Below, piece after piece: positions 32,039 to 41,576 of a DNA stretch of 64,000 bases. The position numbers and the translations under genes were made by a program. The stretch's first letter is position 1, and each line of letters opens with the position of its first letter. The stretch spans positions 620,001 to 684,000 of the forward strand of contig OZ252011.1 of assembly GCA_965247355.1 (NCBI GenBank), given 5' to 3'. Under the pieces are notes generated by a model, which saw nothing but the letters and a program-made list of their open reading frames with translations, was not told where the DNA came from and ran no database searches. Origin of the DNA: RHLJ01 sp965247355. Lineage in GTDB: Bacteria; Bacteroidota; Rhodothermia; Balneolales; Balneolaceae.

Positions 32039-34072
32039 ATGATTCCTGATTCTAAAAAAGAAGAAGTCCGGGATGCAGCCGATATCGTTGAGGTTGTTTC
32101 TGACTATGTGAAGTTAAAGCGCTCCGGCAGCGGCTTTACAGGATTGTGTCCGTATCACAATGAGAAGACACCTTCTTTTCATGTAACTCCGAGATTGGGC
32201 ATTTTCAAATGCTTTGGTTGTGGGGAATCAGGCGACGTATTTAAGTTTGTGATGGATCAGGATGGGATTGGATTCACAGAAGCGATCAAACAATTGGCTG
32301 ACCGGTACGGAGTTTTTATCCCCGAGGAAGAGCAAACGGAAGAACAAGGGGAAGCTCATCAGCTAAAAGAAGGGATTTATTATGCTTTAAGATATGCGGC
32401 TCACTACTTCTACAGAAACCTGATCGAAAACCCTGACGCCGATAAAGCAAAGGCCTATTTAGAGAAAAGAGGCTATCCAATGGGGGTAATCAAGAATTTC
32501 GGTTTAGGATATGCTCCAACCGGAGGGAGTGATCTTTGGAAAGCAGCGACCAACGCCGGGATTGATGAGGAATATCTGGTCGAAGCTGATTTAATAAAGC
32601 CAAGTCAGAGAGGAGAAGGTTTTTACGACACATTCCGAGGACGTTTAATGTTCCCGATTTTCAGTCCAACTAAAAAAGTAATCGCTTTTGCAGGACGGGT
32701 TCTTGGAAATGAAAAGACAGCAAAGTATATCAATTCCGCACAGACCAAAGTGTACAATAAGAGTGAAGTAGTATATGGAGTGAACTTCGCAAAGAACGAG
32801 ATTCGAAAGCATAAAGAAGTCATTTTAGTAGAAGGATATACCGATGTAATCACTTTAAATCAGCATGGAATATCAAATGTAGTTGCAAGTTCGGGAACAG
32901 CGCTGACTCCCGGTCAGATGAAAATCTTAAATCGCTATGGTGATCGGATTGTAATGATTTATGATGCTGATAATGCCGGTCAGAATGCTATGAAGAGAGG
33001 AATTGATATTGCTTTGGCTGAAGGAATGGAAGTTCAACTCCTGGAATTACCTGATGGTGAAGATCCTGACTCTTTTGTGAAACAGTTTGGAAAGGAATCG
33101 TTTCTGGAACTCAAGAAAGAAGAAGGGAGCGACTTTGTAGACTTCCTGATTATGAAAGCGGAAGAAGAAGGGCGTATGGATAATCCGGTTCAGCAGAGTA
33201 AAGTAATAACCGAAGTACTGGAAGCGATTGCTAATATTAAGGAGTCCATTCAGCGACAAGTATACGTTCAGCATCTGCATCAAAAAACACAGAAATACAG
33301 AAGAGGAACGGATCGGGAGCTATTTGAAGAACTCGAGCGGGTTTTATCAGACAAGAAAAAAGAAGAGCAGCGTTCTAAAAGAAGGCAACAATTCAGGCAA
33401 GAGCGGGAAAGTATTGATGAGGGGCCACCGATTGCAGATTATGGGGAAGGATTTCCAGAGATGGAAGAATTCAAAGGACTTCCTCAACCCTCAAATCCAA
33501 AACCTCAGAACTCAAGGAAAAAGCCTCATTACGAAAAAGAACTCATTCGCTTAATGATTTCTTATGGTAAAGACATGGTAAAATACATTTGCTCTTTGAC
33601 CAATGATCGGCTTATTGAAGATGATGAACTACGAATGTTTTACAATAATATCGTGGAGCGTTACAAGGCTGAAGACGAAATTACTATCGAATATTATTCC
33701 GGAAAATCAGATCCATTTCCAAGATTAGTCGGGGATGTACTACTGGAGCAACATACGGCAAGTGAACGCCATCATGAAAAGGTAGGATTGAAATACGAAA
33801 AAGATAAAAATCCGTACCGAACTGCGAAAAGTACTATTAAGACGTTAGAATTGAATTTCTTTAAGCATAAACTCGGTGAGCTTTCCGAAAAGTATAAGAC
33901 CGCAGATGAGGAAGAGAAGAAGAAAATAATTCGCGTACAGGCTGATGTTCAGTCTAAGATCACGTTAAGAGAAAAGATGGATTCAGATGATTTCTACCCC
34001 GATCCTGACGGAACGTCCGAGAATGTCGTAAACGAGAAGGTGTTTGAGTATAAGATGAAGAACAAAAGCTAG
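32039..34072 (+). CDS. dnaG: DNA primase
   Basis: The ATG at 32039 gives 'MIPDSKKEEVRDAADIVEVVSDYVKLKRSGSGFTGLCPYHNEKTPSFHV', the normal DnaG start; the extra nine codons upstream lie in a repeat tract. The protein has 677 residues: a CHC2 zinc ribbon (CPYHNEK...FKCFGCGESGD), the RNA polymerase core with 'IKNFGLGYAPTGGSDLW' and 'DTFRGRLMFPIFSPTKKVIAFAGRVLG', the toprim site 'VILVEGYTDVI' and 'RIVMIYDADNAGQNAMKRGID', then a charged linker and a helicase-binding C-terminal domain. It makes RNA primers for replication. The linker with 'KKKEEQRSKRRQQFRQERE' is long. Single gene. Confidence 0.95.
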   Translation: MIPDSKKEEVRDAADIVEVVSDYVKLKRSGSGFTGLCPYHNEKTPSFHVTPRLGIFKCFGCGESGDVFKFVMDQDGIGFTEAIKQLADRYGVFIPEEEQTEEQGEAHQLKEGIYYALRYAAHYFYRNLIENPDADKAKAYLEKRGYPMGVIKNFGLGYAPTGGSDLWKAATNAGIDEEYLVEADLIKPSQRGEGFYDTFRGRLMFPIFSPTKKVIAFAGRVLGNEKTAKYINSAQTKVYNKSEVVYGVNFAKNEIRKHKEVILVEGYTDVITLNQHGISNVVASSGTALTPGQMKILNRYGDRIVMIYDADNAGQNAMKRGIDIALAEGMEVQLLELPDGEDPDSFVKQFGKESFLELKKEEGSDFVDFLIMKAEEEGRMDNPVQQSKVITEVLEAIANIKESIQRQVYVQHLHQKTQKYRRGTDRELFEELERVLSDKKKEEQRSKRRQQFRQERESIDEGPPIADYGEGFPEMEEFKGLPQPSNPKPQNSRKKPHYEKELIRLMISYGKDMVKYICSLTNDRLIEDDELRMFYNNIVERYKAEDEITIEYYSGKSDPFPRLVGDVLLEQHTASERHHEKVGLKYEKDKNPYRTAKSTIKTLELNFFKHKLGELSEKYKTADEEEKKKIIRVQADVQSKITLREKMDSDDFYPDPDGTSENVVNEKVFEYKMKNKS

Positions 34073-34098
34073 CAGCTCTCAGTTTGCAACTTTTAGCT

Positions 34099-34500
34099 TT
34101 ATTTCTTCTCAAAATTAAACATCCAGCGGATTCCGAATTTGTCTTCCAACTGCCCGAAAACGGCCCCCCAAAAGGTATCCTGTAATTCCATATGGATGGT
34201 TCCACCATCAGAGAGTTTTCCCCAGATTAACCTCATTTTAGTTTCATCATCAAAATTAAGATTGAGGTGGACATTATCCCCGGGAGTAATATCCTTGTGT
34301 GGAGCGCCATCAGAGAATTGTATGCTACCACCATCAAAGGTTAGAGTAGCATGCATAATCTTATCTTTATAATCTTCCTCAACGGGCATATTGGCTTCAC
34401 CAAACCGTTGTAAGTAGGTTACTTCACCTTTAAAAACTGATTTATAAAAATTGATTGCTTCTTCGCAATTTCCCGGAAAAAATAAATAAGGTATAATCAT
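34099..34500 (-). CDS. VOC-family protein (PhnB/3-demethylubiquinone methyltransferase-like)
   Basis: The best start is the ATG at 34500, giving 'MIIPYLFFPGNCEEAINFYKSVFKGEVTYLQRFGE', the usual PhnB-like opening; the upstream frame has no family match. The 133-residue protein continues 'IMHATLTFDGGSIQFSDGAP', 'NVHLNLNFDDETKMRLIWGKLSDGGTIHMELQDTFWGAVFGQLEDKFGIRWMFNFE', matching the VOC (glyoxalase/bleomycin resistance) fold. The reaction is unknown; many are uncharacterised small-molecule binders. It follows the DUF4159 gene on the same strand by about 40 bases. Confidence 0.85.
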   Translation of the reverse strand: MIIPYLFFPGNCEEAINFYKSVFKGEVTYLQRFGEANMPVEEDYKDKIMHATLTFDGGSIQFSDGAPHKDITPGDNVHLNLNFDDETKMRLIWGKLSDGGTIHMELQDTFWGAVFGQLEDKFGIRWMFNFEKK

Positions 34501-34540
34501 AATAAATTTCGTAATAATGGAGTGTATAATAGACAAAAAA

Positions 34541-35224
34541 CTAAATACGTGTCAAAGCATACACTAAAATATTCACTCCCATTCTAAGTGCTCTGGCTCG
34601 AACTTCGGGAGGATCGTTGTGGACTTCAGCATCGGCCCAGCCGTCTCCCAGATTAGATTCGTACGTGTAGTATACAACTAGCTTACCATTTCTGAACAAT
34701 CCGAATCCCTGCGGACTTTCGTTATCGTGTTCGTGGATTTTTGGTAGTCCGGTCTCAAATTCAAATACCTGACTGTAAATCGGATGATTGAAAGGAAGTT
34801 CGAGTAACTCCTCATCAGGGAATACCCGGGCTAACAGTTCTTTGATGTGTTCATCGAGTCCGTAATCATCATCGACATATAAAAAACCACCATTATCCAG
34901 ATATGATCTAAGGTTACGAACTTCGGTATTATTGGCAGTTATGGTTCCGTGCCCTGTTAAAAAAAGAAAAGGGTAAGAGTGAATTTCAGTACTACCCAGC
35001 GCAACATCTTTGTAGTCCGGATCAATCGAAATAGGAACATTCTGATTAGCAAATTCAATGAGGTTTTTAAGTGAGGATGGATCATTATACCAGTCGCCAC
35101 CGCCCCGATATTTTACTCTGGCTATTTCAAAAGCACCTGATTGCTGAGCAAACGAAGTTGGGATTATCAGGAATGAAATCACCAACACTGAAAAAATTAA
35201 TTTAGCCGGGAACATTGAACTCAT
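34541..35224 (-). CDS. Secreted DUF4159 protein
   Basis: The protein has 227 residues, with a signal peptide ending 'PTSFAQQ'. The mature protein opens 'FEIARVKYRGGGDWYNDPSSLKNLIEFANQNVPISID' and contains 'YPFLFLTGHGTI', 'LRSYLDNGGFLYVDDDYGLDEHIKELLARVFPDEELLELPFNHPIY' and 'VVYYTYESNLGDGWAD'. These are hallmarks of DUF4159, a Rossmann-like fold related to glutamine-amidotransferase-like ThuA domains. The function is unknown. It is divergent from the outer-membrane protein gene at 35296. Confidence 0.85.
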   Translation of the reverse strand: MSSMFPAKLIFSVLVISFLIIPTSFAQQSGAFEIARVKYRGGGDWYNDPSSLKNLIEFANQNVPISIDPDYKDVALGSTEIHSYPFLFLTGHGTITANNTEVRNLRSYLDNGGFLYVDDDYGLDEHIKELLARVFPDEELLELPFNHPIYSQVFEFETGLPKIHEHDNESPQGFGLFRNGKLVVYYTYESNLGDGWADAEVHNDPPEVRARALRMGVNILVYALTRI

Positions 35225-35295
35225 TTTTTGAGATATAACCTTTTGATAATACAGAATGTCTTACTATTTATAGAATGATACCGTCAAACTATCCT

Positions 35296-36879
35296 ATGAA
35301 ATACTTACTTACAACCTTTTTATTGCTTCTTTTCGCACAGTTTAATGTTAAAGCTCAGATTGATGTGAGTAATCAACGGAATACTGTATTCGAGCCTATT
35401 CAGCAAGATAACGGGTACACAGCATACCAACGAAATGTGCCTTTTGAGTTTCAGTTTCTGATTGATGATCTATACAGTCGTGTATTATACAATCCATCAT
35501 ATTTAAGGAGTATTGATTCCAGCCGTATTTATACGACCATTGAACCTGGAAGTAATCGAAATTACCGGCTTTCATATCTTTCAAAAAATGGATGGTTTTT
35601 GAACCTTTCAATGGGTAACGAATACAACGAGAGTTTTTCCAATTCGAATAGAACTTCATTCAGAGCGGATGCTGATTCAAATGGTATCTTCAGCAATCTG
35701 CGACGGGTAGATAGTGAGCTATTTGGACAGGGAGAAAGTGAGAATGAAATTAACAGGGGAGAACTAAAATGGTCTAAACTGTTCAAAAATGAAGAAGGAA
35801 GGTATAGTTCACTTGGAATTTACTTGCGATATAACAGAAGTATTTCCAATAGAACGAATAATAGCAGCTCGTTATCGACCAGTGTTTATCAGGATTTCAG
35901 AAACGATACCTTAACCCGGATTAGGTATTATGAGGATGAAGTTCAAGACTTTGATGTAAATACCAGAAACACTCGGAAAATTCTAGTTGGACTTGAACAT
36001 TCCTTTATAAATGGGTCAAGACAGGGTTATCAAAGATTATACGGACAATATAATGCTACTGATTATTTGGATAATAATACCAGAGTCGATTACAGTGAAA
36101 GAGATGAATTTCGACCGGAAGATAATTTAATGTTTGATCAGATCGATCAGCTGGAAAGAATATACCGGCAGGAAATCAAGTATACCCCATGGCTTATTGG
36201 ATATGAAGCATATCTGAATGTTAATACAAACTGGTTAGGTGAGGATTTTATATTTGCTTATATAGACACTTATTATGGAGAAAATAATACAGACCTGAAT
36301 TTTTCAAGAATCGAGGATAGAATAATAATCGAAGATGATATTCCCGAAAGTCTTACAAATCTGAATATTCAACTAGATGCTCAGGATAAAAAAGAATATC
36401 AATTTAAAGGATATATTCAATTGGGATATGCGCTAAATCTTAAGACTGAAGATATTAATATATTTACCGGGCTGGCACAATCCTTTCAGTATATTCAGAA
36501 TGAAGGTTATTTTGGAAATCTTAATTATGGGATTTTAGAATTCAATGATAATTATCATCAGTTTTCATCAATTATTCCTGTATTTGGTGAATACTCAGTT
36601 AATAACTGGCTTTCTTTCTTTGGAGGTGCAACCGTGACATTCGACTATAACATAAGTCAGAGAAGAGAAAAACTGGAGACTCCTTTACAGTCAGAGAATG
36701 GACTTAATACTGTATCCGATCTTAATGAGAAGCTTACCAATCAAAACTTTCAGGATCAGACAAGATCTTATTTCGGTGTAAAAGCCAGTCATAAATCAGG
36801 ACTAAGATTAATAGCCGATGTAAATGGAGATTTGGCAAGGCTATCAGTCTGGAGATTTACCCTGGGATACCAGTTCTAG
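35296..36879 (+). CDS. Secreted, probable outer-membrane beta-barrel protein of unknown function
   Basis: I chose the ATG at 35296, because it starts directly with the signal peptide 'MKYLLTTFLLLLFAQFNVKAQ'; the ATG at 35275 adds seven polar residues. The 527-residue product is full of alternating strand-like segments ('GWFLNLSMGNEYNESFSNSNRTSF', 'RYSSLGIYLRYNRSISN', 'WLSFFGGATVTFDYNIS') and ends 'SVWRFTLGYQF' with a terminal Phe. Acidic and Asn-rich loops are frequent. No family was recognised. It lies between a DUF4159 gene and the DUF4249/TonB-receptor pair and shares a CTAG tetranucleotide with the convergent stop codon. Confidence 0.65.
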   Translation: MKYLLTTFLLLLFAQFNVKAQIDVSNQRNTVFEPIQQDNGYTAYQRNVPFEFQFLIDDLYSRVLYNPSYLRSIDSSRIYTTIEPGSNRNYRLSYLSKNGWFLNLSMGNEYNESFSNSNRTSFRADADSNGIFSNLRRVDSELFGQGESENEINRGELKWSKLFKNEEGRYSSLGIYLRYNRSISNRTNNSSSLSTSVYQDFRNDTLTRIRYYEDEVQDFDVNTRNTRKILVGLEHSFINGSRQGYQRLYGQYNATDYLDNNTRVDYSERDEFRPEDNLMFDQIDQLERIYRQEIKYTPWLIGYEAYLNVNTNWLGEDFIFAYIDTYYGENNTDLNFSRIEDRIIIEDDIPESLTNLNIQLDAQDKKEYQFKGYIQLGYALNLKTEDINIFTGLAQSFQYIQNEGYFGNLNYGILEFNDNYHQFSSIIPVFGEYSVNNWLSFFGGATVTFDYNISQRREKLETPLQSENGLNTVSDLNEKLTNQNFQDQTRSYFGVKASHKSGLRLIADVNGDLARLSVWRFTLGYQF

Positions 36880-37793
36880 AAATTAGGATTTCGTTTGATG
36901 TAGGTTCGAATGGTATCCGAAGCCATTGCACCAAAAATCCCGATTCCACCCTCAACGTGAGTAATTACATTCTGGATTTCTCCAGGAGAAAGGGTAGAAC
37001 CACCGAATTGAACATCGGCTGAACGAATAAAATCATAGAGATTATCGTCCACGGTGGTAGCGACAATGAGATTCTCTTCAAAGAAGGCAACAGCTAACCA
37101 AGGGTAGCGAACGGTAATTGAACCATCATTATTAATAGTAAAGTTACCTGCATTCAGTAGTCCTGAAGAAGTATTTGAGAAATCAATAAGAGTTTCTTCC
37201 ACATCTTCCTCTTCTTCAAAGTCCAGAAAGTCGAGATATAATGGAGTCAGGTTTTCTTCAACCGGATCAAGAGAAATAGTATTGAAGACATAAACATTCT
37301 GTCTCCCAGGATACGAGCTCTCTGAAAGGGTTACCTCCAATTGTTCAGAAGATTGATAAACCAATGTATCCTGAACACCTGAAATGGTAACAAAATCACC
37401 GGGTACAATTGCTGTCGCACTAATTACATCGGGGGTGCCTCCGGTAGGTACATCAATCAAAAGCTGGTAAGTTCTTGAAGGAAGTACAGTATGATTTACA
37501 GCAGGAGTGTAAATGCCCGAAGATTCCATTTGGTATGGAAATGATTGCTCAACACCTGACCCGCTGGAATTCAATAGATTGATCTGAACGGTTGCTCCTG
37601 CAACCGCCGTATTTTCGAAACTGTAAAATTCAAAAGCTTCCCCAGTAGTGGAGAGGCGGACTTGCTGTAAATTTCTCCCTGCTACGATATAGGATTCGAC
37701 CACATATTCTTCAACGTAATCATCCTGTGGATAAATATCACAGCCAACACAGATTCCGGTAACAAGCAAAAAGAGTAGAATTAGTTTTTTCAT
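36876..37793 (-). CDS. DUF4249 lipoprotein, TonB-receptor partner
   Basis: The protein has 305 residues, with lipobox 'TGICVGC' (Cys near 18) placing it in a membrane on the outer side. The mature start 'VEEYVVESYIVAGRNLQQVRLSTTGEAFEFYSFENTAVAGATVQINLLN' and 'SGIYTPAVNHTVLPSRTYQLLIDVP' are typical of DUF4249, a family found almost only in Bacteroidota beside TonB-dependent receptors. It is likely a surface partner for ligand capture by the receptor encoded just upstream, five bases away. The ligand is unknown. The acidic insert 'DFEEEEDVEETLIDF' is a local oddity. Confidence 0.85.
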   Translation of the reverse strand: MKKLILLFLLVTGICVGCDIYPQDDYVEEYVVESYIVAGRNLQQVRLSTTGEAFEFYSFENTAVAGATVQINLLNSSGSGVEQSFPYQMESSGIYTPAVNHTVLPSRTYQLLIDVPTGGTPDVISATAIVPGDFVTISGVQDTLVYQSSEQLEVTLSESSYPGRQNVYVFNTISLDPVEENLTPLYLDFLDFEEEEDVEETLIDFSNTSSGLLNAGNFTINNDGSITVRYPWLAVAFFEENLIVATTVDDNLYDFIRSADVQFGGSTLSPGEIQNVITHVEGGIGIFGAMASDTIRTYIKRNPNF

Positions 37794-37798
37794 GATGC

Positions 37799-40069
37799 TT
37801 AGAATTTAACAGTGTATGAGACAGTTGGGAGTATTGGCAGAAGATTCACGTCATTTCTTTCAACGGGGTTTTCTTCAAAATCAAAATTCTGAAACCACAC
37901 ATTTTTACGTGAATACACATTGATGATCTGGAGCTGTAATTCTGAATCTCCAATATTGAAGAATTTTCCTTTACGAGAAAAAGATAGATCCAGACGGTGA
38001 TAACTTGGTAAACGTGATGCATTCACTTTCCCAACAGTAAAATTATCGATCGGATCTCCGGTTGAAAAAGGATCATCATATCTGGCATATCGCCCTAATG
38101 CAAGAGTGTAAGCCTGACCGGTAGCATACACCCAGGCACTGGTTAATTTCCATTTTCTACTTAGATCATAATTCATGATCAGGTTTACATCATTCCTTCG
38201 ATCATACTTAGGAGGGTAGAATCTGGCCTGATTATTCCCATCTCCGGGAGCAACATTAAATCCGGGGAATTTACGCCAGGTATAACCAAGAGTATATCCA
38301 ATAAAGCCATTAAAGCGACCAACCTGCTTCTCGAACATAACTTCCATTCCATAGGCATAACCGCTTCCTACACGGAATAAATCAGGATATGCCAAGCCTG
38401 CAGGATCTGGAAGAAAAGGATCGAGTTCAAAAAGATCTTCCATAGACCGGTAATATACTTCTACATCTAAGCCATAATTCTCGAATGGGATTGTTTTAGC
38501 ACCAAGTACATATTGATCTCCATATGCAGGGTTAATTCCTTCATCACTGGTCAGCCAAATATCAAATCCTGAAAAGGCTTCATTCGTGATGAGGGTGAAA
38601 AACTGATTATATCTTCCATACGCAGCTTGTAATCGGACACGGTCAGTTAGTTTATGCTCAACAGATAATCTGGGTTCTATTCTCATATAATCTCCATCAG
38701 AAAAATAATTAGCACGAACTCCACCAATTATTTTCCAGAGATCATTTGGTCGCCAGGTGTCTTGTACATAAAAAGAGCTATACTTAGCCTGTATTCGCGA
38801 ACTGAAACTATCCTGATTATCGAAGCGATCCTGTAATTTAAGAGTGAATACCCCGGACCATATACCGGTTGAAATCTGATGTTTTTCATTCGGTAAGTAT
38901 TCAAGATCAGACTTTATAGAAAAGTCATAGATATTATTTTCACGGGTAAAAGGGGTGCCTCCAAATTCAAACTCAGGAAAATTGAAGTATCTGGATCCCG
39001 TAAGTACAAAATTCGAAAATAGCTTCTCATTAAAAATATGGGTCCAGTTACCGCTGATAGTTTGATTTCCATAGTTGAGGATAAACTCTGCATCTGTTGC
39101 AAAAGGAAATACTACTTTATCAGTACCTGTATATGCTGCCAATGAGAATTTGTCATTTTGAGAAGCATCAAGAGTAATTTTCCCGTTAAAATCATAAAAG
39201 TAAAACAAGGAGGGGATGTTGTCAGTACTTTGTCTCAATGCTGCAAGTAAAGGCTCCAGCGTTGAACGACGAACAGCAAACATATAAGAACCTTTTTTGT
39301 AAGGTCCCTCAATAGCAGCTCTCGAAGCCAGCATCCCAAGGGTTACCGTACCAGCCATTTCTTTACTATTTCCATCTTTATTATAAATGGAAAGAACAGA
39401 GCCCAAACGACCTCCGTATTCCGCCGGATATCCACCTTTATAAAGCCGGACATCTTTGATAGCATCGGGATTGAACGTGGAGAAAAACCCGAAAAAATGA
39501 CTTGGGTTGTATACCGTGGTGCGATCTAATAAAATCAGTGTTTGATCAGGACTACCTCCACGGATATACAATCCACTTGAAAAATCGGAAGCTGCTTTAA
39601 CTCCGGGTAGATATTGAATAGAACGAAATACATCTGCTTCAAAAATAGCAGGGAGCGCTTTAATTAACTCAGTTTTGACCTGGGCAGTACCAATGGATTT
39701 GAGTTCTTCTTTTTCTGCTTCAGACTCGACAATAATTTCTTCTCCCTGTACAAAATCAGGGATTAATTCAATATCAATCCTCAGGTTTTCTCCCGAAGTA
39801 AGAGTGATTTCCCGCCGATATTGTTGATATCCAATATAGGAGGCAGCCAGGGTATAAGTACCTGGCTGTACATTCGTAATAGTGAAGTAGCCCAGAGTAT
39901 TTGTAGAAGCACCCCGATTATTTTCCAGAAATGCTACGTTAGCACTAATCAGGGTTTCCCCGGTTTCAGAGTCTTTTACATATCCATTAACAGAAGCTGT
40001 TTGCCTTGCCTCACTTGACCAAGTACCTGCAACCAGTATTGCAAGGCACACCCATATTTTTTTTACCAT
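37799..40069 (-). CDS. TonB-dependent receptor with carboxypeptidase-like N-domain
   Basis: The protein has 756 residues. Signal peptide ending 'SSEARQ'; a carboxypeptidase-regulatory-like domain at about 24-110 ('ASVNGYVKDSETGETLISANVAF', 'TYTLAASYIGYQQYRREI'); a plug near 115-230 ('IRGGSPDQTLILLDRTTVYNPSHFFGFFSTFNPDAIKDVRLYKGGYPAEYGGRLGSVLSI'); then a 22-strand barrel ending 'LPTVSYTVKF'. The receptor imports a ligand across the outer membrane using TonB energy. Paired with a DUF4249 lipoprotein, as is common in this phylum. It lacks an STN domain, so it is unlikely to signal to a sigma factor. Confidence 0.93.
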   Translation of the reverse strand: MVKKIWVCLAILVAGTWSSEARQTASVNGYVKDSETGETLISANVAFLENNRGASTNTLGYFTITNVQPGTYTLAASYIGYQQYRREITLTSGENLRIDIELIPDFVQGEEIIVESEAEKEELKSIGTAQVKTELIKALPAIFEADVFRSIQYLPGVKAASDFSSGLYIRGGSPDQTLILLDRTTVYNPSHFFGFFSTFNPDAIKDVRLYKGGYPAEYGGRLGSVLSIYNKDGNSKEMAGTVTLGMLASRAAIEGPYKKGSYMFAVRRSTLEPLLAALRQSTDNIPSLFYFYDFNGKITLDASQNDKFSLAAYTGTDKVVFPFATDAEFILNYGNQTISGNWTHIFNEKLFSNFVLTGSRYFNFPEFEFGGTPFTRENNIYDFSIKSDLEYLPNEKHQISTGIWSGVFTLKLQDRFDNQDSFSSRIQAKYSSFYVQDTWRPNDLWKIIGGVRANYFSDGDYMRIEPRLSVEHKLTDRVRLQAAYGRYNQFFTLITNEAFSGFDIWLTSDEGINPAYGDQYVLGAKTIPFENYGLDVEVYYRSMEDLFELDPFLPDPAGLAYPDLFRVGSGYAYGMEVMFEKQVGRFNGFIGYTLGYTWRKFPGFNVAPGDGNNQARFYPPKYDRRNDVNLIMNYDLSRKWKLTSAWVYATGQAYTLALGRYARYDDPFSTGDPIDNFTVGKVNASRLPSYHRLDLSFSRKGKFFNIGDSELQLQIINVYSRKNVWFQNFDFEENPVERNDVNLLPILPTVSYTVKF

Positions 40070-40168
40070 AACCTGATGAACTGTAATTAGTTGCAGCCTT
40101 ACACGAAGGTACTTTTAAAAAGTTAGGAATAAACTAACATTTTAATGTGAAGAAATTGTTTAGTTAGT

Positions 40169-41059
40169 TCAGAGTCCCAAACCCGGTTGCTCTCTATCTT
40201 CGTTCGGTATTTTTAAATTCGCTCCTAATTCTTTGTTTATCTGTTTGATAAAATGAGCAGAAAGTAGGGGTGATTCTTTTTCGATATTCTGATGAACGAA
40301 GAAGTACAGCTTTTCTAAGCCATGTTTTTTCCATTCCTTAATTCGATAAACCCAATCATCCAGTCTGGGATAATCACTTTCGTGATTCGCTCCAACGTAG
40401 CGAACAAAAGCAACAGGAGAAGTTAGTCTCATATGTAGCAAGTCACGTCTACCGGCAGTATCTGTGATTATGTTGGCAACTTCGTTCTCTTCGAACAATT
40501 TATAGATTTGATTGGCTACCGCTTCATCATTAAACCAATCAGTATGACGCAACTCTATTGCTAATGGTAAATCTTTGGGCCATGCTTCCAGAAAATGATG
40601 AATTCGGTCCATGTCTTTTGGTTTGAAATCATCTCTGAGTTGAAGAAAGATCATACCTAATTTGTCTTCAAAAGAACGAATCGGAAGAGTGTATTCCTCA
40701 ATTAATGCTTCCACTCCTTTAAGTCGTTTATAGTGACTGATACTATTCACTACTTTCGGGAAGAATTTGAAATCCTTGGGAGTCTTTTCCCTCCAGCCTT
40801 CAACTACATCAGCTCCGAAAATACGGTAATGAGTAGCATTCAATTCAATAGAGTTGAATTGCCTGGCATAATATTCCAGTTCGTCTTTAGTCCCTCTGGG
40901 ATAAAACCCTTTCAAATCTTTTTTATTCCATTTTGCACAACCTACAAAGGCTTCAAAGTTATCAGCATTTCCCTGAGACAGAACTTTCAGAGTATCTGGA
41001 TGATCGGAGGGAAGAGTAAAATTTATTTCTTCTGGATTTGATACGCTACCGAATTTCAT
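40169..41059 (-). CDS. DUF72 protein
   Basis: The start is taken as the Met beginning 'MKFGSVSNPEEINFTLPSDHPD' (about 41059); the longer frame runs into an inverted repeat. The protein of about 296 residues carries 'AFVGCAKWNKKDLKGFYP', 'YARQFNSIELNATHYRI', 'FKFFPKVVNSISHYKR', 'LGMIFLQLRDDFKPKDMDRIHHFLEAWPKDLPLAIELRHTDWFND' and 'VAFVRYVGANHESDYPRLDDWVYRI', all typical of DUF72 (YecE-like), a TIM-barrel family of unknown function. It stands alone next to the tmRNA gene. Confidence 0.85.
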   Translation of the reverse strand: MKFGSVSNPEEINFTLPSDHPDTLKVLSQGNADNFEAFVGCAKWNKKDLKGFYPRGTKDELEYYARQFNSIELNATHYRIFGADVVEGWREKTPKDFKFFPKVVNSISHYKRLKGVEALIEEYTLPIRSFEDKLGMIFLQLRDDFKPKDMDRIHHFLEAWPKDLPLAIELRHTDWFNDEAVANQIYKLFEENEVANIITDTAGRRDLLHMRLTSPVAFVRYVGANHESDYPRLDDWVYRIKEWKKHGLEKLYFFVHQNIEKESPLLSAHFIKQINKELGANLKIPNEDREQPGLGL

Positions 41060-41078
41060 TTGAGGAATTTTAAATGTT

Positions 41079-41130
41079 AAATGCTCAATGTTAAGAGAAA
41101 GTAAATTTAACATTTAACATTGAGCATTTA
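41079..41130. repeat. Perfect 17 bp inverted repeat between the DUF72 gene and tmRNA
   Basis: TAAATGCTCAATGTTAA (about 41079-41095) is perfectly inverted as TTAACATTGAGCATTTA (about 41114-41130), with an 18-base AT-rich loop. It overlaps the start region of the longer DUF72 reading frame, which argues for the shorter start. No T-run follows, so it is more likely a dispersed palindrome or a regulatory hairpin than a terminator. Confidence 0.6.
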
Positions 41131-41214
41131 TAATTCTATGATACATAATCCGGGGAATTGAGTTCTTTGTTGAGCTATAAAGTTTGTATCTTTCAGGTAG
41201 TTCATTGACTTACT

Positions 41215-41576
41215 GGGGGTGTACTGGATTCGACGGGATGAGTAACACCGTAGGTTGCATGTCGAGGATGTCCAATGGTTCTCGTAAAACATCCATTATG
41301 GATACAAAATAATTGACAACAATTATTCATACCGCTTAGCAGCTTAAACTGCTTCGCCGTTCCTCTGGTTAAGTGCCTGTCATTGCCAGACTGAACGCCA
41401 TACAAGATAGGATAGCGTAACTCGGTTTTCTGTCTTAGTTGCGTGAATCTTTACAGAATAGTGAGAAGTCGCTTGGTTGCTGGGCTCGGCTTCTTGCGAA
41501 ATTTAATCAGTAACTAAACATGTAGATATTTGCAGGTTTACCTTTTCGGACCGGGGTTCGACTCCCCGCACCTCCA
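41215..41576 (+). ncRNA. ssrA: Transfer-messenger RNA (tmRNA)
   Basis: The 5' end GGGGGTGTACTGGATTCGACGG and the 3' end GGGGTTCGACTCCCCGCACCTCCA are diagnostic of a one-piece tmRNA. The acceptor stem GGGGGTG pairs with CACCTCC with one G-U, followed by discriminator A at 41576; the CCA is not encoded. The tag frame is read from GAC at 41315 to TAA at 41347 and gives DNNYSYRLAA, ten residues as in E. coli, with the usual LAA end for ClpXP-type proteases. The resume codon GAC is inferred from length and position. tmRNA rescues stalled ribosomes with SmpB. A strong terminator lies about 105 bases downstream. Confidence 0.95.

Noticed and set aside
41202..41405. Minus-strand frame inside the tmRNA gene
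   Set aside because: The region is a structured RNA with canonical tmRNA ends; the frame is accidental.
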